A DNA stretch of 64,000 nucleotides from Thiohalocapsa halophila (GCF_016583825.1 NZ_NRRV01000011.1:38179-102178), one strand, 5' to 3'; counted from the stretch's first letter, positions 8,561-20,057 are shown. Notes: a model not told the origin generated them from the sequence alone. Translations and numbers: made by a program.

Positions 8561-9333
8561 GCGCGCCGCTGCTGGAGCTGCGCGGCCTGCACTTCGGCTT
8601 CGCCGACCGTGCCGTGCTGCGGGGCGCGGACTTCGCGCTGCACCCCGGCGAGCGCGTGGCGCTCACCGGGCGCAACGGCGCCGGCAAGACCAGCCTGCTG
8701 CACCTGCTGGTGGGCCTGCGGCGCCCGAGCGCCGGGCAGGTGCTGGCCTTCGGCGAGCCGCGGCGGGTGGAGGCCGACTTCGTGCCGGTGCGCGCGCGGG
8801 TGGGGCTGCTGTTCCAGGACTCGGACGACCAGCTGTTCTGCCCCACGGTGCTGGAGGACGTTGCCTTCGGCCCCCTCAACCTCGGGCGCTCGCGCGAGCA
8901 GGCCCGCGCGGACGCCGAAGCGACCCTGGCCGCCCTGGGCCTCACCGGCTTCGGCGAGCGCGTGACCCATCGCCTCTCCGCCGGCGAGAAGCGCCTGGTG
9001 GCACTGGCGACGGTGCTCGCCATGCGCCCGCAGGTGCTGCTGCTGGACGAGCCCACCAACGGCCTGGACGAGGCCATCGAGGCACACCTGCTCGCCCACC
9101 TGGAGGGCCTGGACCTGGCCATGGTCATCGTCTCCCACGACCGCCGGCTGCTTGTACGACTCGCTACCCGTGCGGTCGCGCTGCACGAAGGCAAGCTCGC
9201 GCCGGCGACCCTCCACAGCCACGAGCACACCCATCGCCATGCCCATTTGCATCTGCATGGGCCCGGTGTGGATGGCGAGGCCGCGCATACGGGCGCGGCG
9301 CCGCTGCATGCGGATCACCATGCCGGGGAGTGA
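8557..9333 (+). CDS. nikO: Nickel ECF transporter ATPase NikO (CbiO family) with His-rich tail
   Basis: 258 aa ABC ATPase. Walker A is GRNGAGKTS, the Q-loop is LLFQDSDDQLF, the signature is LSAGEKR, Walker B is LLLDEPTNGLD and the H-loop is VSHD. The GTG start at 8557 overlaps the nikQ stop by 3 bases. The C-terminal 40 residues are unusually His-rich (HSHEHTHRHAHLHLHG and more), a likely metal-buffering or sensing appendage. It powers the NikMQ complex at the inner membrane. Confidence 0.92.
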   Translation: MSAPLLELRGLHFGFADRAVLRGADFALHPGERVALTGRNGAGKTSLLHLLVGLRRPSAGQVLAFGEPRRVEADFVPVRARVGLLFQDSDDQLFCPTVLEDVAFGPLNLGRSREQARADAEATLAALGLTGFGERVTHRLSAGEKRLVALATVLAMRPQVLLLDEPTNGLDEAIEAHLLAHLEGLDLAMVIVSHDRRLLVRLATRAVALHEGKLAPATLHSHEHTHRHAHLHLHGPGVDGEAAHTGAAPLHADHHAGE

Positions 9334-9394
9334 GGGTCGGATAAGCTATGCTGCTTCGATGCCGCCGGCCCTGCGCCGCCCTGAGGAATCCCAG

Positions 9395-9868
9395 ATGCAG
9401 CGTGTCACCATCACCCTCGACGACGACCTGAGCGACGCCTTCGAGCGCTTTCGCGCCGAGCACGGCTACGCCAACCGCTCCGAGGCCGTCCGCGACCTGA
9501 TCCGCGAGCGCCTCCAGGCCGAGCGCCTGCAGCGCGAGCCCACCGGTCACTGCGTCGCCAGTCTGAGCTATGTCTACAACCACCACGAGCGCGAGCTCGC
9601 CGGCCGGCTGACCCAGGCCCACCACCAGCACCACGACCTCGCCGTGTCCACCCTGCACGTGCACCTGGACCACGACCACTGCCTGGAGACCGTGGTGCTG
9701 CGCGGCGCCACGGACCGGGTGCGCGCCTTCGCCGATGCCGTCATCGCCCAGCCCGGTGTGCGCCACGGCCGGCTGTCGGTGCTGCCGGTGCGGGTCGCCG
9801 AAGAAGCCCACGATCACGGCGACGACGCCGGGGCCGGGCGCCATCTGCATCTAGAGCCCTTGCCCTGA
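9395..9868 (+). CDS. nikR: Nickel-responsive repressor NikR
   Basis: 157 aa. An N-terminal ribbon-helix-helix DNA-binding domain (VTITLDDDLSDAFERF, then NRSEAVRDLIRERL) is followed by an ACT-like nickel domain. The ligands of E. coli NikR are conserved with an offset of one: His77, His88, His90 and Cys96 (in LHVHLDHDHCLE). There is a short His-containing tail. It lies 61 bases after nikO and probably closes the operon. Its targets are likely the two palindromes at 4131 and 6812. Confidence 0.93.
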   Translation: MQRVTITLDDDLSDAFERFRAEHGYANRSEAVRDLIRERLQAERLQREPTGHCVASLSYVYNHHERELAGRLTQAHHQHHDLAVSTLHVHLDHDHCLETVVLRGATDRVRAFADAVIAQPGVRHGRLSVLPVRVAEEAHDHGDDAGAGRHLHLEPLP

Positions 9869-12409
<2,541 letters not shown>

Positions 12410-12456
12410 CGCCCGGCGCCGTCCCTGCCCCGAGCTGGGTATGCAGGGGCCGCATC

Positions 12457-12483
12457 GGCAGCCCCGGACCGGCCGGGGCTGCC
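12457..12483 (+). terminator. Likely katG terminator hairpin
   Basis: An 11-bp perfect stem (GGCAGCCCCGG with CCGGGGCTGCC) encloses a 5-base loop, 47 bases after the katG stop. There is no T-run, so efficiency is uncertain. Confidence 0.55.
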
Positions 12484-12556
12484 GGGCGAGCCCTCATCTA
12501 TTCCACGGACGCAGACCATGCGGTGCTGTTTCGGCCTGAGATCTTAGGCGAGACCC

Positions 12557-12587
12557 GTAGGGTGGACGAGCGACAGCGAAGTCCACC
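12557..12587 (+). repeat. REP-like repeat, GTAGGGTGGAC family, copy 1
   Basis: GTAGGGTGGACGAG...CGAAGTCCACC is an imperfect palindrome. The same element occurs inverted at 12701-12731 and again at 50906-50936. The pair here encloses about 113 bases, like a BIME. Confidence 0.7.
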
Positions 12588-12700
12588 GAGCGCTGCCCGG
12601 CATTTGGTTAACGCCCATTGATCGGTGTTTCCCGTGCCGGGCAGGGCGCCCCGCAATTTTTGGCGACGCAAGTCGAACAGCAGATGCAGGCGTCTCCTTT

Positions 12701-12731
12701 GGTGGACTGCGCTTCGCTGGTCCACCCTACC
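12701..12731 (-). repeat. REP-like repeat, GTAGGGTGGAC family, copy 2 (inverted)
   Basis: Reverse-oriented copy of the 12557 element (GGTGGACTGCGCTTCG...TCCACCCTACC). Further short palindromes follow (GCCGGCTTTGAGCCGGC near 12741 and GCCGGCTGAAAGCCGGC near 12900). Confidence 0.7.
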
Positions 12732-13424
12732 GCACGGGAGTGCCGGCTTTGAGCCGGCTCACCGCGCCCATTCGGCTCGGTGCCGGGTCGGCGGTGTCCG
12801 GGCCGGTACTAAGGCGCATGCAGGGCCGCCCGTGCCGCGCTGCATCATGGCTCCAGGCCGCAGGTCGCGCCCCGGGGGCATCGAGCCCCCGGCGCGCGAA
12901 GCCGGCTGAAAGCCGGCGCTTCCGGTCCGCGCCTCGCCGGCGCCCCAGACTCAGCCTGCGGTATGGAGACCAAGCGAGCCGGAGGGTCAATGCTTGGTGT
13001 CGCCGCGGGCGGTTCCTGGTGCCGCTTGACGCAAGTCGGTGTGGTGCCGCCGCCCCAGCCCCTTTTGATGCCTCCAACAAGACTTTTTATACCCCTGTTT
13101 TAAAAGGAAAACTGGTGGAGTCCCCTTGACGCCGGTCATCGCAAGCGCGCCGTCGCCCGAGCAATTCTGTCGACATTGACAATTCGCATGTCCGACCCGG
13201 CCGCTGGGGGAATATAAGTGACCTCTAATGCATGGACTGGCCTGCGGCGTCCCGGCGGGCGTTGCCGGGCCGCAGGTGTCGGGCGCCGGATGCGTCCCGG
13301 TCAGTGCGCGCCCGCAGGGGCAGCGGCGCGCCTGGGCGAGGATGGGCGGTAGCGGATCGGGCCGGTACGGCGGTGATCCGGCACGCCTGCTGGGATCACT
13401 GCAACAACGACGGAAGAGCGAAGC
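12732..13424. other. katG-cydA intergenic region
   Basis: About 0.7 kb with no gene I can support. It contains GC-rich palindromes, then lower-GC sequence from 13075 onward where the cyd promoter probably lies (a TTGACA at 13176 and a TATAAG at 13213 are visible but too far apart to pair). A segment at 12619-12660 (TGATCGGTGTTTCCCGTG...) recurs in diverged form at 18219-18260. Confidence 0.4.
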
Positions 13425-15062
13425 ATGCTTGACAGCACCATGATCGAGCTGTCGCGTTGGCAGTTCGCCGCCACCGCGATGTATCACTTCCTGTTCGTGC
13501 CGCTGACATTGGGCCTCTCCTGGATGCTGGTCATCATGGAGAGCGTCTATGTCATGACCGGGCGCGAAATCTACAAGGACATGACCAAGTTCTGGGGCAA
13601 GTTGTTCGGCATCAACTTCGCCCTGGGGGTCACCACCGGGCTCACTATGGAGTTCCAGTTCGGCACGAACTGGTCCTACTACTCGCACTATGTCGGCGAT
13701 GTCTTCGGCGCGCCGCTGGCCATCGAGGGGCTGATGGCGTTCTTTTTGGAGTCCACCTTCATCGGGCTCTTCTTCCTCGGCTGGGAGCGGCTCACCAAGC
13801 GCCAGCACCTGATGGTGACCTTCCTGACCGCCATCGGCTCCAACCTCTCCGCCATGTGGATCCTCATCGCCAACGGCTGGATGCAGTACCCGGTGGGTGC
13901 CGAGTTCAGCTACGAGACTATGCGCATGGAGATGCAGAGCTTCTATGAGGTGATGTTCAATCCGGTTGCGCAGGTCAAGTTCGTGCACACGGTGGCCGCC
14001 GGCTATGTCACCGCCGCCATGTTCGTCGCCGGCATCAGCGCTTGGTACATGCTCAAGGGTCGGGATCTGGCCTTCGCCAAGCGCTCGTTCTCCGTGGCCA
14101 TGGGCTTCGGGCTCGCGTCCATCCTGTCGGTGATCCTGCTGGGCGACGAGTCCGGCTACGAGGTGGGCGACGTGCAGAAGGTCAAGCTCGCCGCCATCGA
14201 GGCCGAATGGCATACCGCCGAAGCACCAGCGGGCTTTACGATCTTCGGGCTACCGAGCAACGAGGACGAAGAAACGCACATGGCGATCAAGGTCCCCTGG
14301 GCGCTGGGGCTCATCGCCACCCGCTCCCTGGACGAAGAGGTCGTCGGCCTCAAGGACCTGATGCGTGAGCACGAGGTGCGCATCCGCTCCGGCATGGTGG
14401 CCTACGAATATCTGCAACGGCTGCGCAACGGCGAGGACAACGCCCACAATCGCGGTACCTTCGAGGACCACATGGATGACCTGGGCTACGGGCTCCTGCT
14501 CAAGAAGTACACAGACAACCCCGCCGAGGCCACCGAGGAGCAGATCCAGATGGCGGTAAAGGACTCCATCCCGGAGGTGGCGCCGCTGTTCTGGAGCTTC
14601 CGCATCATGGTAGCGGCTGGGTTCTGGATGCTGCTGCTGTTCGTGCTCGGGTTCTATTTCAACGCCACCCGCAAGATCCAGGAGAAGCGCTGGCTGCTGC
14701 GGGCCTTCCTGCTCAGCATCCCGGTGCCCTGGATCGCCGCGGAGACCGGCTGGTTCGTCGCCGAGTTCGGCCGCCAGCCCTGGGCCATCGGCGAGGTGCT
14801 GCCCACCTCCGTCGCCGCCTCCAGCCTGACGGCGAATGATCTGATCTTCAGCCTGAGCGCGTTCATCATCTTCTACACGGCGCTGTTCGCCATCGAGATG
14901 TTCCTGATGATCAAGTTCGCGCGCCAAGGGCCGAGCTCGCTGCACTCCGGGCGCTATTACCACGAGCGCCAGGCCAAGCTCGTCGCGGATTCCGAGTCCG
15001 ATTCGGGCAATGGTCCGGGCCCCGCCCCCACCAATGCACCAGCACAGCAGCGGGAGGACTGA
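13425..15062 (+). CDS. cydA: Cytochrome bd ubiquinol oxidase subunit I
   Basis: 545 aa integral membrane protein. Heme ligands: His21 in TAMYHFLFVPLTLG (b595), the His in VKFVHTVAAGY (b558) and the Met in FWSFRIMVAAG (b558). The quinol-binding GRQPWAIGEVLPT motif is present. The periplasmic Q-loop is long, as in the E. coli-type enzyme. It reduces oxygen to water with quinol at high affinity. cydB follows at 15064, one base after the cydA stop. Confidence 0.97.
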   Translation: MLDSTMIELSRWQFAATAMYHFLFVPLTLGLSWMLVIMESVYVMTGREIYKDMTKFWGKLFGINFALGVTTGLTMEFQFGTNWSYYSHYVGDVFGAPLAIEGLMAFFLESTFIGLFFLGWERLTKRQHLMVTFLTAIGSNLSAMWILIANGWMQYPVGAEFSYETMRMEMQSFYEVMFNPVAQVKFVHTVAAGYVTAAMFVAGISAWYMLKGRDLAFAKRSFSVAMGFGLASILSVILLGDESGYEVGDVQKVKLAAIEAEWHTAEAPAGFTIFGLPSNEDEETHMAIKVPWALGLIATRSLDEEVVGLKDLMREHEVRIRSGMVAYEYLQRLRNGEDNAHNRGTFEDHMDDLGYGLLLKKYTDNPAEATEEQIQMAVKDSIPEVAPLFWSFRIMVAAGFWMLLLFVLGFYFNATRKIQEKRWLLRAFLLSIPVPWIAAETGWFVAEFGRQPWAIGEVLPTSVAASSLTANDLIFSLSAFIIFYTALFAIEMFLMIKFARQGPSSLHSGRYYHERQAKLVADSESDSGNGPGPAPTNAPAQQRED

Positions 15063-15063
15063 C

Positions 15064-16206
15064 ATGATCCTGGACTACGAGATCCTGAAATTCGTCTGGT
15101 GGCTCCTGGTCGGTGTGCTTTTCATCGGCTTCGCGGTCACCGACGGCATGGACATGGGCGTGGGCACGCTCCTGCCCTTCCTCGGTAAGAACGACGCCGA
15201 GCGCCGCGTCATCATCAACACCGTCGGCCCGCACTGGGACGGCAACCAGGTCTGGCTCATCACCGCCGGCGGGGCCATCTTTGCGGCCTGGCCATTGGTC
15301 TATGGCGCCGCCTTCTCGGGCTTCTACTTTGCGATGCTGCTGGCGCTGTTCGCCTTGTTCTTCAGACCGGTCGGCTTCGACTACCGCAGCAAGATCGACA
15401 ACAAGGCCTGGCGCAATGCCTGGGACTGGGGCCTGTTCATCGGCGGTGCCGTGCCGGCGCTGGTGTTCGGCATCGCCTTCGGCAACCTGCTCCAGGGCGT
15501 GCCCTTCCACCTGGATGAACTGCTGCGGCCCTACTACACGGGCAGCTTCTTCGCACTGCTGAACCCCTTCGCGCTGCTGGCGGGGTTGATCAGCCTCGGC
15601 ATGCTCACCCTACACGGGGCGATCTGGCTACAGCTTCGCACCTCCGAGCCCATCGTCTCCCGCGCCAAGCAGTGGGCCAAGGTGACCGGCCTCGCCACCA
15701 TCATCGGCTTTGCGCTGGCTGGGATCTGGCTCACCTTCTTCGTCGACGGCTTTCGCGTGGTGAGCATGCCGCCGACGGATGCCACTCCGAACCCGCTGAC
15801 GAAAGAGGTGGTCATCGAGCCCTTCGCCTGGCTCGCCAACTACGGGCGGCATCCCTGGACACTGTTCTTCCCGATCATCGGCTTCGCGGGCTTGGGCTAT
15901 GCCGTGTCCCTCTCCATGCAAGACCGCGCCGGGCTCGGGCTCGTCATGAGCGGTGTCGGCATTACGGGTGTCATCATGACGGCGGGGTCCGCCATGTTCC
16001 CCTTCATCATGCCGTCCAGCACCAACCCGGGCAGCAGCCTCATCGCCTGGGATGCGACCTCCAGCCATCTGACGCTGACCGTCATGTTCTGGGCCGCAGT
16101 GATCTTTATCCCGATCATCCTCGCCTACACCACCTGGACCTATGCCCGCATGTGGCGGCGGATCACGGTGGAGGAGATCGAGTCCCAGGATAAGTTGGCT
16201 TATTAG
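15064..16206 (+). CDS. cydB: Cytochrome bd ubiquinol oxidase subunit II
   Basis: 380 aa, about nine hydrophobic segments. It begins MILDYEILKFVWWLLVGVLF and contains the conserved FAVTDGMDMGVG and GPHWDGNQVWLIT motifs of CydB. The ATG at 15064 follows the cydA stop closely, with GGAGG just upstream. It pairs with CydA in the inner membrane. The operon continues to cydX after a repeat-filled gap. Confidence 0.97.
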   Translation: MILDYEILKFVWWLLVGVLFIGFAVTDGMDMGVGTLLPFLGKNDAERRVIINTVGPHWDGNQVWLITAGGAIFAAWPLVYGAAFSGFYFAMLLALFALFFRPVGFDYRSKIDNKAWRNAWDWGLFIGGAVPALVFGIAFGNLLQGVPFHLDELLRPYYTGSFFALLNPFALLAGLISLGMLTLHGAIWLQLRTSEPIVSRAKQWAKVTGLATIIGFALAGIWLTFFVDGFRVVSMPPTDATPNPLTKEVVIEPFAWLANYGRHPWTLFFPIIGFAGLGYAVSLSMQDRAGLGLVMSGVGITGVIMTAGSAMFPFIMPSSTNPGSSLIAWDATSSHLTLTVMFWAAVIFIPIILAYTTWTYARMWRRITVEEIESQDKLAY

Positions 16207-16210
16207 CAGC

Positions 16211-16324
16211 GAGTAGCGAGTAACGAGTAACGAGTAACGAGTAGCGAGTAACGAGTAACGAGTGGCGAGGTATGCTCTCTTCCTCGTCCCTCGTCCCTCG
16301 TCCCTCGACACTCGACACTCGACA
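16211..16324. repeat. Heptamer tandem repeats, two opposed arrays
   Basis: 16211-16266 holds eight 7-bp units (GAGTAAC or GAGTAGC, the last GAGTGGC). 16283-16324 holds three CTCGTCC and three CTCGACA units. Read on one strand, all units are CTCGNNN heptamers, so the two arrays face each other and could fold together. A related array (CTCGCTA, four units) lies at 36833. The arrays sit between cydB and cydX. Confidence 0.85.
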
Positions 16325-16362
16325 CTCCCAGCAACAACCGCAAATATCAGAGGAGCCCGACC

Positions 16363-16485
16363 ATGTGGTATTTCACCTGGATATTAGGCGTCCTGCTCGC
16401 CGTCGCCTTCGGCATCATCAACGTCATGTGGTACGAGTCCGAGCAGTGCCTCGGTGAGCCGGACGACGACAAGCTCGACGCCTGA
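16363..16485 (+). CDS. cydX: Cytochrome bd small subunit CydX
   Basis: 40 aa single-span membrane peptide, MWYFTWILGVLLAVAFGIIN followed by VMWYESEQ and an acidic tail. This is the CydX/YbgT signature: an N-terminal WYF-W, one helix, then a Trp-Tyr-Glu region. CydX stabilises the CydAB hemes. A ribosome site (AGAGGAG) lies 7 bases upstream. It is 157 bases after cydB because of the heptamer arrays. Confidence 0.93.
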   Translation: MWYFTWILGVLLAVAFGIINVMWYESEQCLGEPDDDKLDA

Positions 16486-16878
16486 GCCGAGCCGCAACAG
16501 CGCAAACCTCGCCCGCCGTCGCAGTCCCAACAGCCAGAGCCAGCCGCCTGCGGCGGGCGTCAGCCGCCATTGCCAGCTGCCGGGTCCGCTCAGTTTGCCG
16601 GTCCCACCCAACGCAGCGGCCGCGCCAGTCTGACTGGCGCGACGGCGCGGGCACCGCCCAAGCCCTCCGTCAGCCCGCTGACCGCGAATTCCGGGTCGGC
16701 GAGCAGCAGCTGGTCCACTTCCCGCCTGGGCTCATCGCGGGCTATTGCCTCGACGAGACTCGCCGCCAGCCACAGGTCCAGGCGCGTGGTTGTTGGATCG
16801 CTCTTCCGGTCGCACTCCAAACCGCGTGAGATCTCAGGGCGACTCAGCGATCGCCTACCCAGGTAAGCAAAGGGTTAC
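16486..16878. other. Non-coding or decayed stretch after cydX
   Basis: I recognise no gene. A minus-strand open stretch (16590-16820) has protein-like composition (DLWLAASLVEAIARDEPRRE) but no family I know and no upstream context; it may be a relic. Confidence 0.35.
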
Positions 16879-17116
16879 CCTAGAAACGGTGGGTGAACGG
16901 CCCCCAAGGCGCGTGCCGCGTGCCTGATCGCAAACCGCCCGGCGAGGCACAACCAGGCGGAATAGCCGGCCTATTCCAACGAGTTGTAACGCAGCTCGGC
17001 GCCGCGCGGGGTGTGCCATGGGGGCGTAGCGGCCTGCATCAGACAGATGAGCTGTCAGTCGGCAGTCGGCACCAGCGCGCAATCTGCGCAAAGACTTGTA
17101 GCCACAGACTCGATGC
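16879..17116 (+). mobile_element. Decayed MITE copy
   Basis: It starts with CCTAGAAACGG and continues with TGAACGGCCCCCAAGG...CGGAATAGCCGGCCTATTCC and AACGAGTTGTAACGCAGCT. It matches the intact element at 51381-51617 (there in the opposite orientation) along most of its length, including TGCGCAAAGACTTGTAG near the far end. The right terminal CCGTTTCTAGG is missing, so this copy is truncated or decayed; the end is approximate. Confidence 0.75.
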
Positions 17117-17173
17117 TCCCCAGCAGGTCATGTCATCCGTCCCGACCATACCTATCCCAAACCTATCCCAACA

Positions 17174-17434
17174 TTGCCGCTCAAGCGCCTGCGCTTCCAG
17201 TGCGAGGCCCTCGAGCCGATCCGTCTGCCGCCTTATACCGGCTCCGCGTGGCGCGGTCTCATTGGCTCGAGCTTGCGGCATGGCATCGCGAAGCGGCGCT
17301 TTGGGACGAGGTTGGGTCAGGCAGGAAGGGCCGCGCGGCAGTCGAAGAGGCAGCGACCGCTGCGCGGCGAGTCCCCGCCGCATTGGTCGTACTGGTTTGT
17401 GATCTTGGGCCGCTGGATTTCCGTTACCGCCTGA
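17174..17434 (+). pseudogene. 5' fragment of a Cas6-like RAMP endonuclease gene
   Basis: The frame reads LKRLRFQCEALEPIRLPPYT then GSAWRGLIGSSLRHG, closely resembling the N-terminus of CRISPR pre-crRNA endoribonuclease Cas6 (beta strand, then LPxYxGSxxRGxxGxxLR). After about 40 residues the sequence turns into low-complexity Arg-rich text, and the rest of Cas6 is absent. There is no good start and no CRISPR array nearby. It sits just after the MITE copy. A different, full-length Cas6 is at 41291. Confidence 0.55.
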
Positions 17435-18267
17435 CTGTCAGGCCTCCTGGCGTCGGCCCGAGCGACGCCGAGGCACCTGTGGGCCGGCAGCAGGCAACAG
17501 TTACCCCGTCTCCTTGCGATGTATCGCGTTGAACGGGCGGGATCTGTGTACCGTCGTGTGCCGGGACAGCGCCGAGCACCGCGGTCCCGCCGCCCTTTTG
17601 GCACTTGAGTCTTTGTGGTCGGTCACGAACAGCGCGTGCTCACGGTTGCATCCGACCGGGGATTGCGAGACCGTGTACTGGCGCACTCGAGAGAAGCCCG
17701 CCGGCAGCGGGGGTCTGGTCGCCGCACGGCACCAGCGCGCGGCGAGCCTTCCCCAAGCCTGGGCGCTGTTGGCGGTGCGCGTCGCACCGGCAACCTTGCG
17801 GCGCCGACCTTCTCGGCCGCGAGTCGTCCGGCTGCCGCGACGCCATCGATGCTGGACGCGACCGGGGCCGATCCACCGGCGCCAAGACCGCTGATGCCTA
17901 AGAGGCCCCGCCGCGGCCGCAAGCTTGCCGCCGGCGCGGCCGCCAGCGGACTCGGCCAAGCTTGCAGCCGTCGTGCGACCCTGCCGCATGCCCGGGATGC
18001 GCGCTGGTGTCCGTTGGCAGTGCCCATGCAGGCCCCAGCGTTTGCGCCGGATGCCGCACGGGTCTTCGCGGTGCTCCGTGTCTACGCGCGGCGAAACGGC
18101 AGGGGCGCCGAGCCGCGCCGGAGTTGTTTGCGCTATGCTCGCGGTTCGCTGCCAAGTCCGCGGCGCACGTGATGCTCGGATGGACCTCTTCCAGCATCCC
18201 AGGCTAGGGAAACGCCGAATGATCGGCATTTCCCGTGCGGGGCAGCACGCCCTGCCGTTTTCAGCAC
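17435..18267. other. Non-coding or decayed stretch
   Basis: About 0.8 kb with no gene I can support. 17437-17470 resembles the TCGGGCCTCCTGGCGTCGG repeat family (see 30357, 31276, 39353). 18219-18260 is a diverged copy of 12619-12660. Confidence 0.35.
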
Positions 18268-18789
18268 ATGATGATGAAAGTCCCGCCCTTTATCGGTGCC
18301 GCCATGCTCGGCGCGGCCCTCTGTGCCGGCTGCGCCACGCAGCGTGCGCTGACGCCCTTGCCGGCCGACGGTCCGGACATGGTTACGCAGCCCGTTGCCG
18401 ATATCCTCATCCGTGCCGTGAACGACACCCGCGCCACCCGCCGGGAGGTGGCCGGCTGGTGCGTGAGCGATGCACGCACCGGGCAACTGACGCGGGTGGT
18501 GCGTGCAGGGCTGGGAGACGACACCAACGTCGGCCTTGCGCTGCCCGTCGGTCGCCGCGGCAACCACGAGCTCTCCTGCTCTTGGCACACGCATCTCTGG
18601 GGCCGGCGCGTCGTCCCCGGCCCAAGCAAGCAGGATTTGCGTAACTCCCGTCTGCCGCAGGTGAGCGAAATCCACCACTTCGTGGTCGATCAGCACGGCA
18701 TTTGGCACTATGCCGACGGGCGCGTGCTGAGCATGTGCCCGTGGAACCCGACGGGCACGAACTTCGCTGCGGGCCAGTGCCGGACCTGA
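18268..18789 (+). CDS. Lipoprotein with JAMM-type metalloprotease motif
   Basis: 173 aa from the first of three consecutive ATGs. Signal peptide with lipobox LCAG-C, so it is probably anchored in the envelope. The mature part contains SWHTHLWG...PGPSKQDL, that is H-x-H, 10 residues, then S-x-x-D, the zinc site of JAB1/MPN (JAMM) proteases, followed by EIHHFVVDQHGIWHYADG. An upstream Glu (RREVAGW) could be the catalytic acid. Substrate unknown: peptide or cell-wall linked are both possible. Stand-alone gene. Confidence 0.65.
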   Translation: MMMKVPPFIGAAMLGAALCAGCATQRALTPLPADGPDMVTQPVADILIRAVNDTRATRREVAGWCVSDARTGQLTRVVRAGLGDDTNVGLALPVGRRGNHELSCSWHTHLWGRRVVPGPSKQDLRNSRLPQVSEIHHFVVDQHGIWHYADGRVLSMCPWNPTGTNFAAGQCRT

Positions 18790-19057
18790 CGGGGCGCTGC
18801 GGCGGCTGGTGTTTCACCGCGCTCGACCAGCCGCGCGCAGACTGCGCAGGCCGAAGCGCTCCGCCCGAAGGCTGCGAGATCGAGCCGGCGCAGACGAGGC
18901 CGTGGCCGGCGCAGGCGGCGCTGGCTGTTGTCCGCGCGCGGTGACATGCTATGCCGAGCGCGCAGTGCCGGTTTATCCGTCAAGGTCAGTTGTCTTCTCG
19001 ATCCCTTATAGCCTACGGTAGCGAGTTATCTCTCCCACAGCCCAACGGAGGCTAGCT

Positions 19058-20047
19058 TTGAAGGAATCGAACAAGAGTCCGATCAAGCGGATACTGACCT
19101 GGCTCACCAAGCAAACGGTGCTCTGGTCGGGCCTGATCATCGGCATCCCCGTGCTGCTGGCGGCACTGTGGATCGGCATCCTGATCTGGGTCTGGGATAC
19201 CCCCGAGATCAACAAAGATTTCCAGGATCCGGCCAACGCCGACCTCGCCCGTGACGAGAAGGGCGCCCTGTTGGCCGAGGCCATCACCTATCAGTTCCGG
19301 CGCCGCCTGAACGATCAGGGCGGCTGGGCCCCGAACGACCTGGTGATCTTCTTCGACCGCAACGCCGCCTGTGCGGCCGGGGTCAAGGGCGAGCCCGGCG
19401 GCATCTGGTACGTCACCACGGAGATCTTCGAGGTCTTCGCCGATCGCACCGCACGCATCGGCGGCTCGTCTCAAGACGATCCCCGGTTGACCAACGCGGC
19501 CAAGAAGTTCAACTACGACCCGCGTCGCTGGGGCATTTCCTGGCTCGGTGGTGCCGACTCCCAGCACGAGTATGAGCTTGGCTTCGAGGACCTCGACGAG
19601 TACGTCAAGGACCTGCGCGCCGGCAACGCCGTCAGCAACGTGCGCCCGGATGATCTGGCCGCATTGCTCACTGAGCTGGGCGGACAAAACGGCGCGCTGG
19701 ACAAGATCTACTCGCGGCTGAACGACGCCGCCCAGGTCCCGCCCGACGAGCGCCGCCACCGGGTGTATTCGGCCATCTGTGCCGCGGCGGTGTCGGCTGA
19801 CACGCTTTCGGTCATCCGCTCCGCCTATGGGCCCGACTTCGAGCCCGATGCCGTGGTGGCGCTCGATGAGGCCATCCAAGACCTGTACCGCGTGTCGCAG
19901 TTATACCCGCCGATCGTGCTGAACGGCGCCGACGACAGCCTCTGGCTCGTCAACCATGCCCGCAACATCGCGGCCATGTTGTCGGCGACCTTCGATCCCA
20001 TCCTGGACTCGGCCCGCTCTTTGCCCGGCGGGGAGGTCGCTCGCTGA
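19058..20047 (+). CDS. DUF2333 family membrane protein
   Basis: 329 aa. One N-terminal membrane helix (LWSGLIIGIPVLLAALWIGI) is followed by a long periplasmic domain with AITYQFRRRLNDQGGWAPND and RDEKGALLAEA, typical of the gammaproteobacterial DUF2333 family. TTG start at 19058, with AACGGAGG just upstream. Function unknown. It is convergent with the MFS gene. Confidence 0.85.
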   Translation: MKESNKSPIKRILTWLTKQTVLWSGLIIGIPVLLAALWIGILIWVWDTPEINKDFQDPANADLARDEKGALLAEAITYQFRRRLNDQGGWAPNDLVIFFDRNAACAAGVKGEPGGIWYVTTEIFEVFADRTARIGGSSQDDPRLTNAAKKFNYDPRRWGISWLGGADSQHEYELGFEDLDEYVKDLRAGNAVSNVRPDDLAALLTELGGQNGALDKIYSRLNDAAQVPPDERRHRVYSAICAAAVSADTLSVIRSAYGPDFEPDAVVALDEAIQDLYRVSQLYPPIVLNGADDSLWLVNHARNIAAMLSATFDPILDSARSLPGGEVAR

Positions 20048-20057
20048 GCGCGGTGCC

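Noticed and set aside
13176..13218. Sigma-70 promoter for cydA (TTGACA ... TATAAG)
   Set aside because: The two hexamers are 31 bases apart, too far to work together.
12732..13424. Open frames between katG and cydA
   Set aside because: Arg/Pro/Gly-rich translations full of palindromic repeats, with no ribosome site or recognisable family.
16211..16324. CRISPR or minisatellite gene repeat
   Set aside because: Seven-base period without spacers; classed as heptamer tandem repeat.
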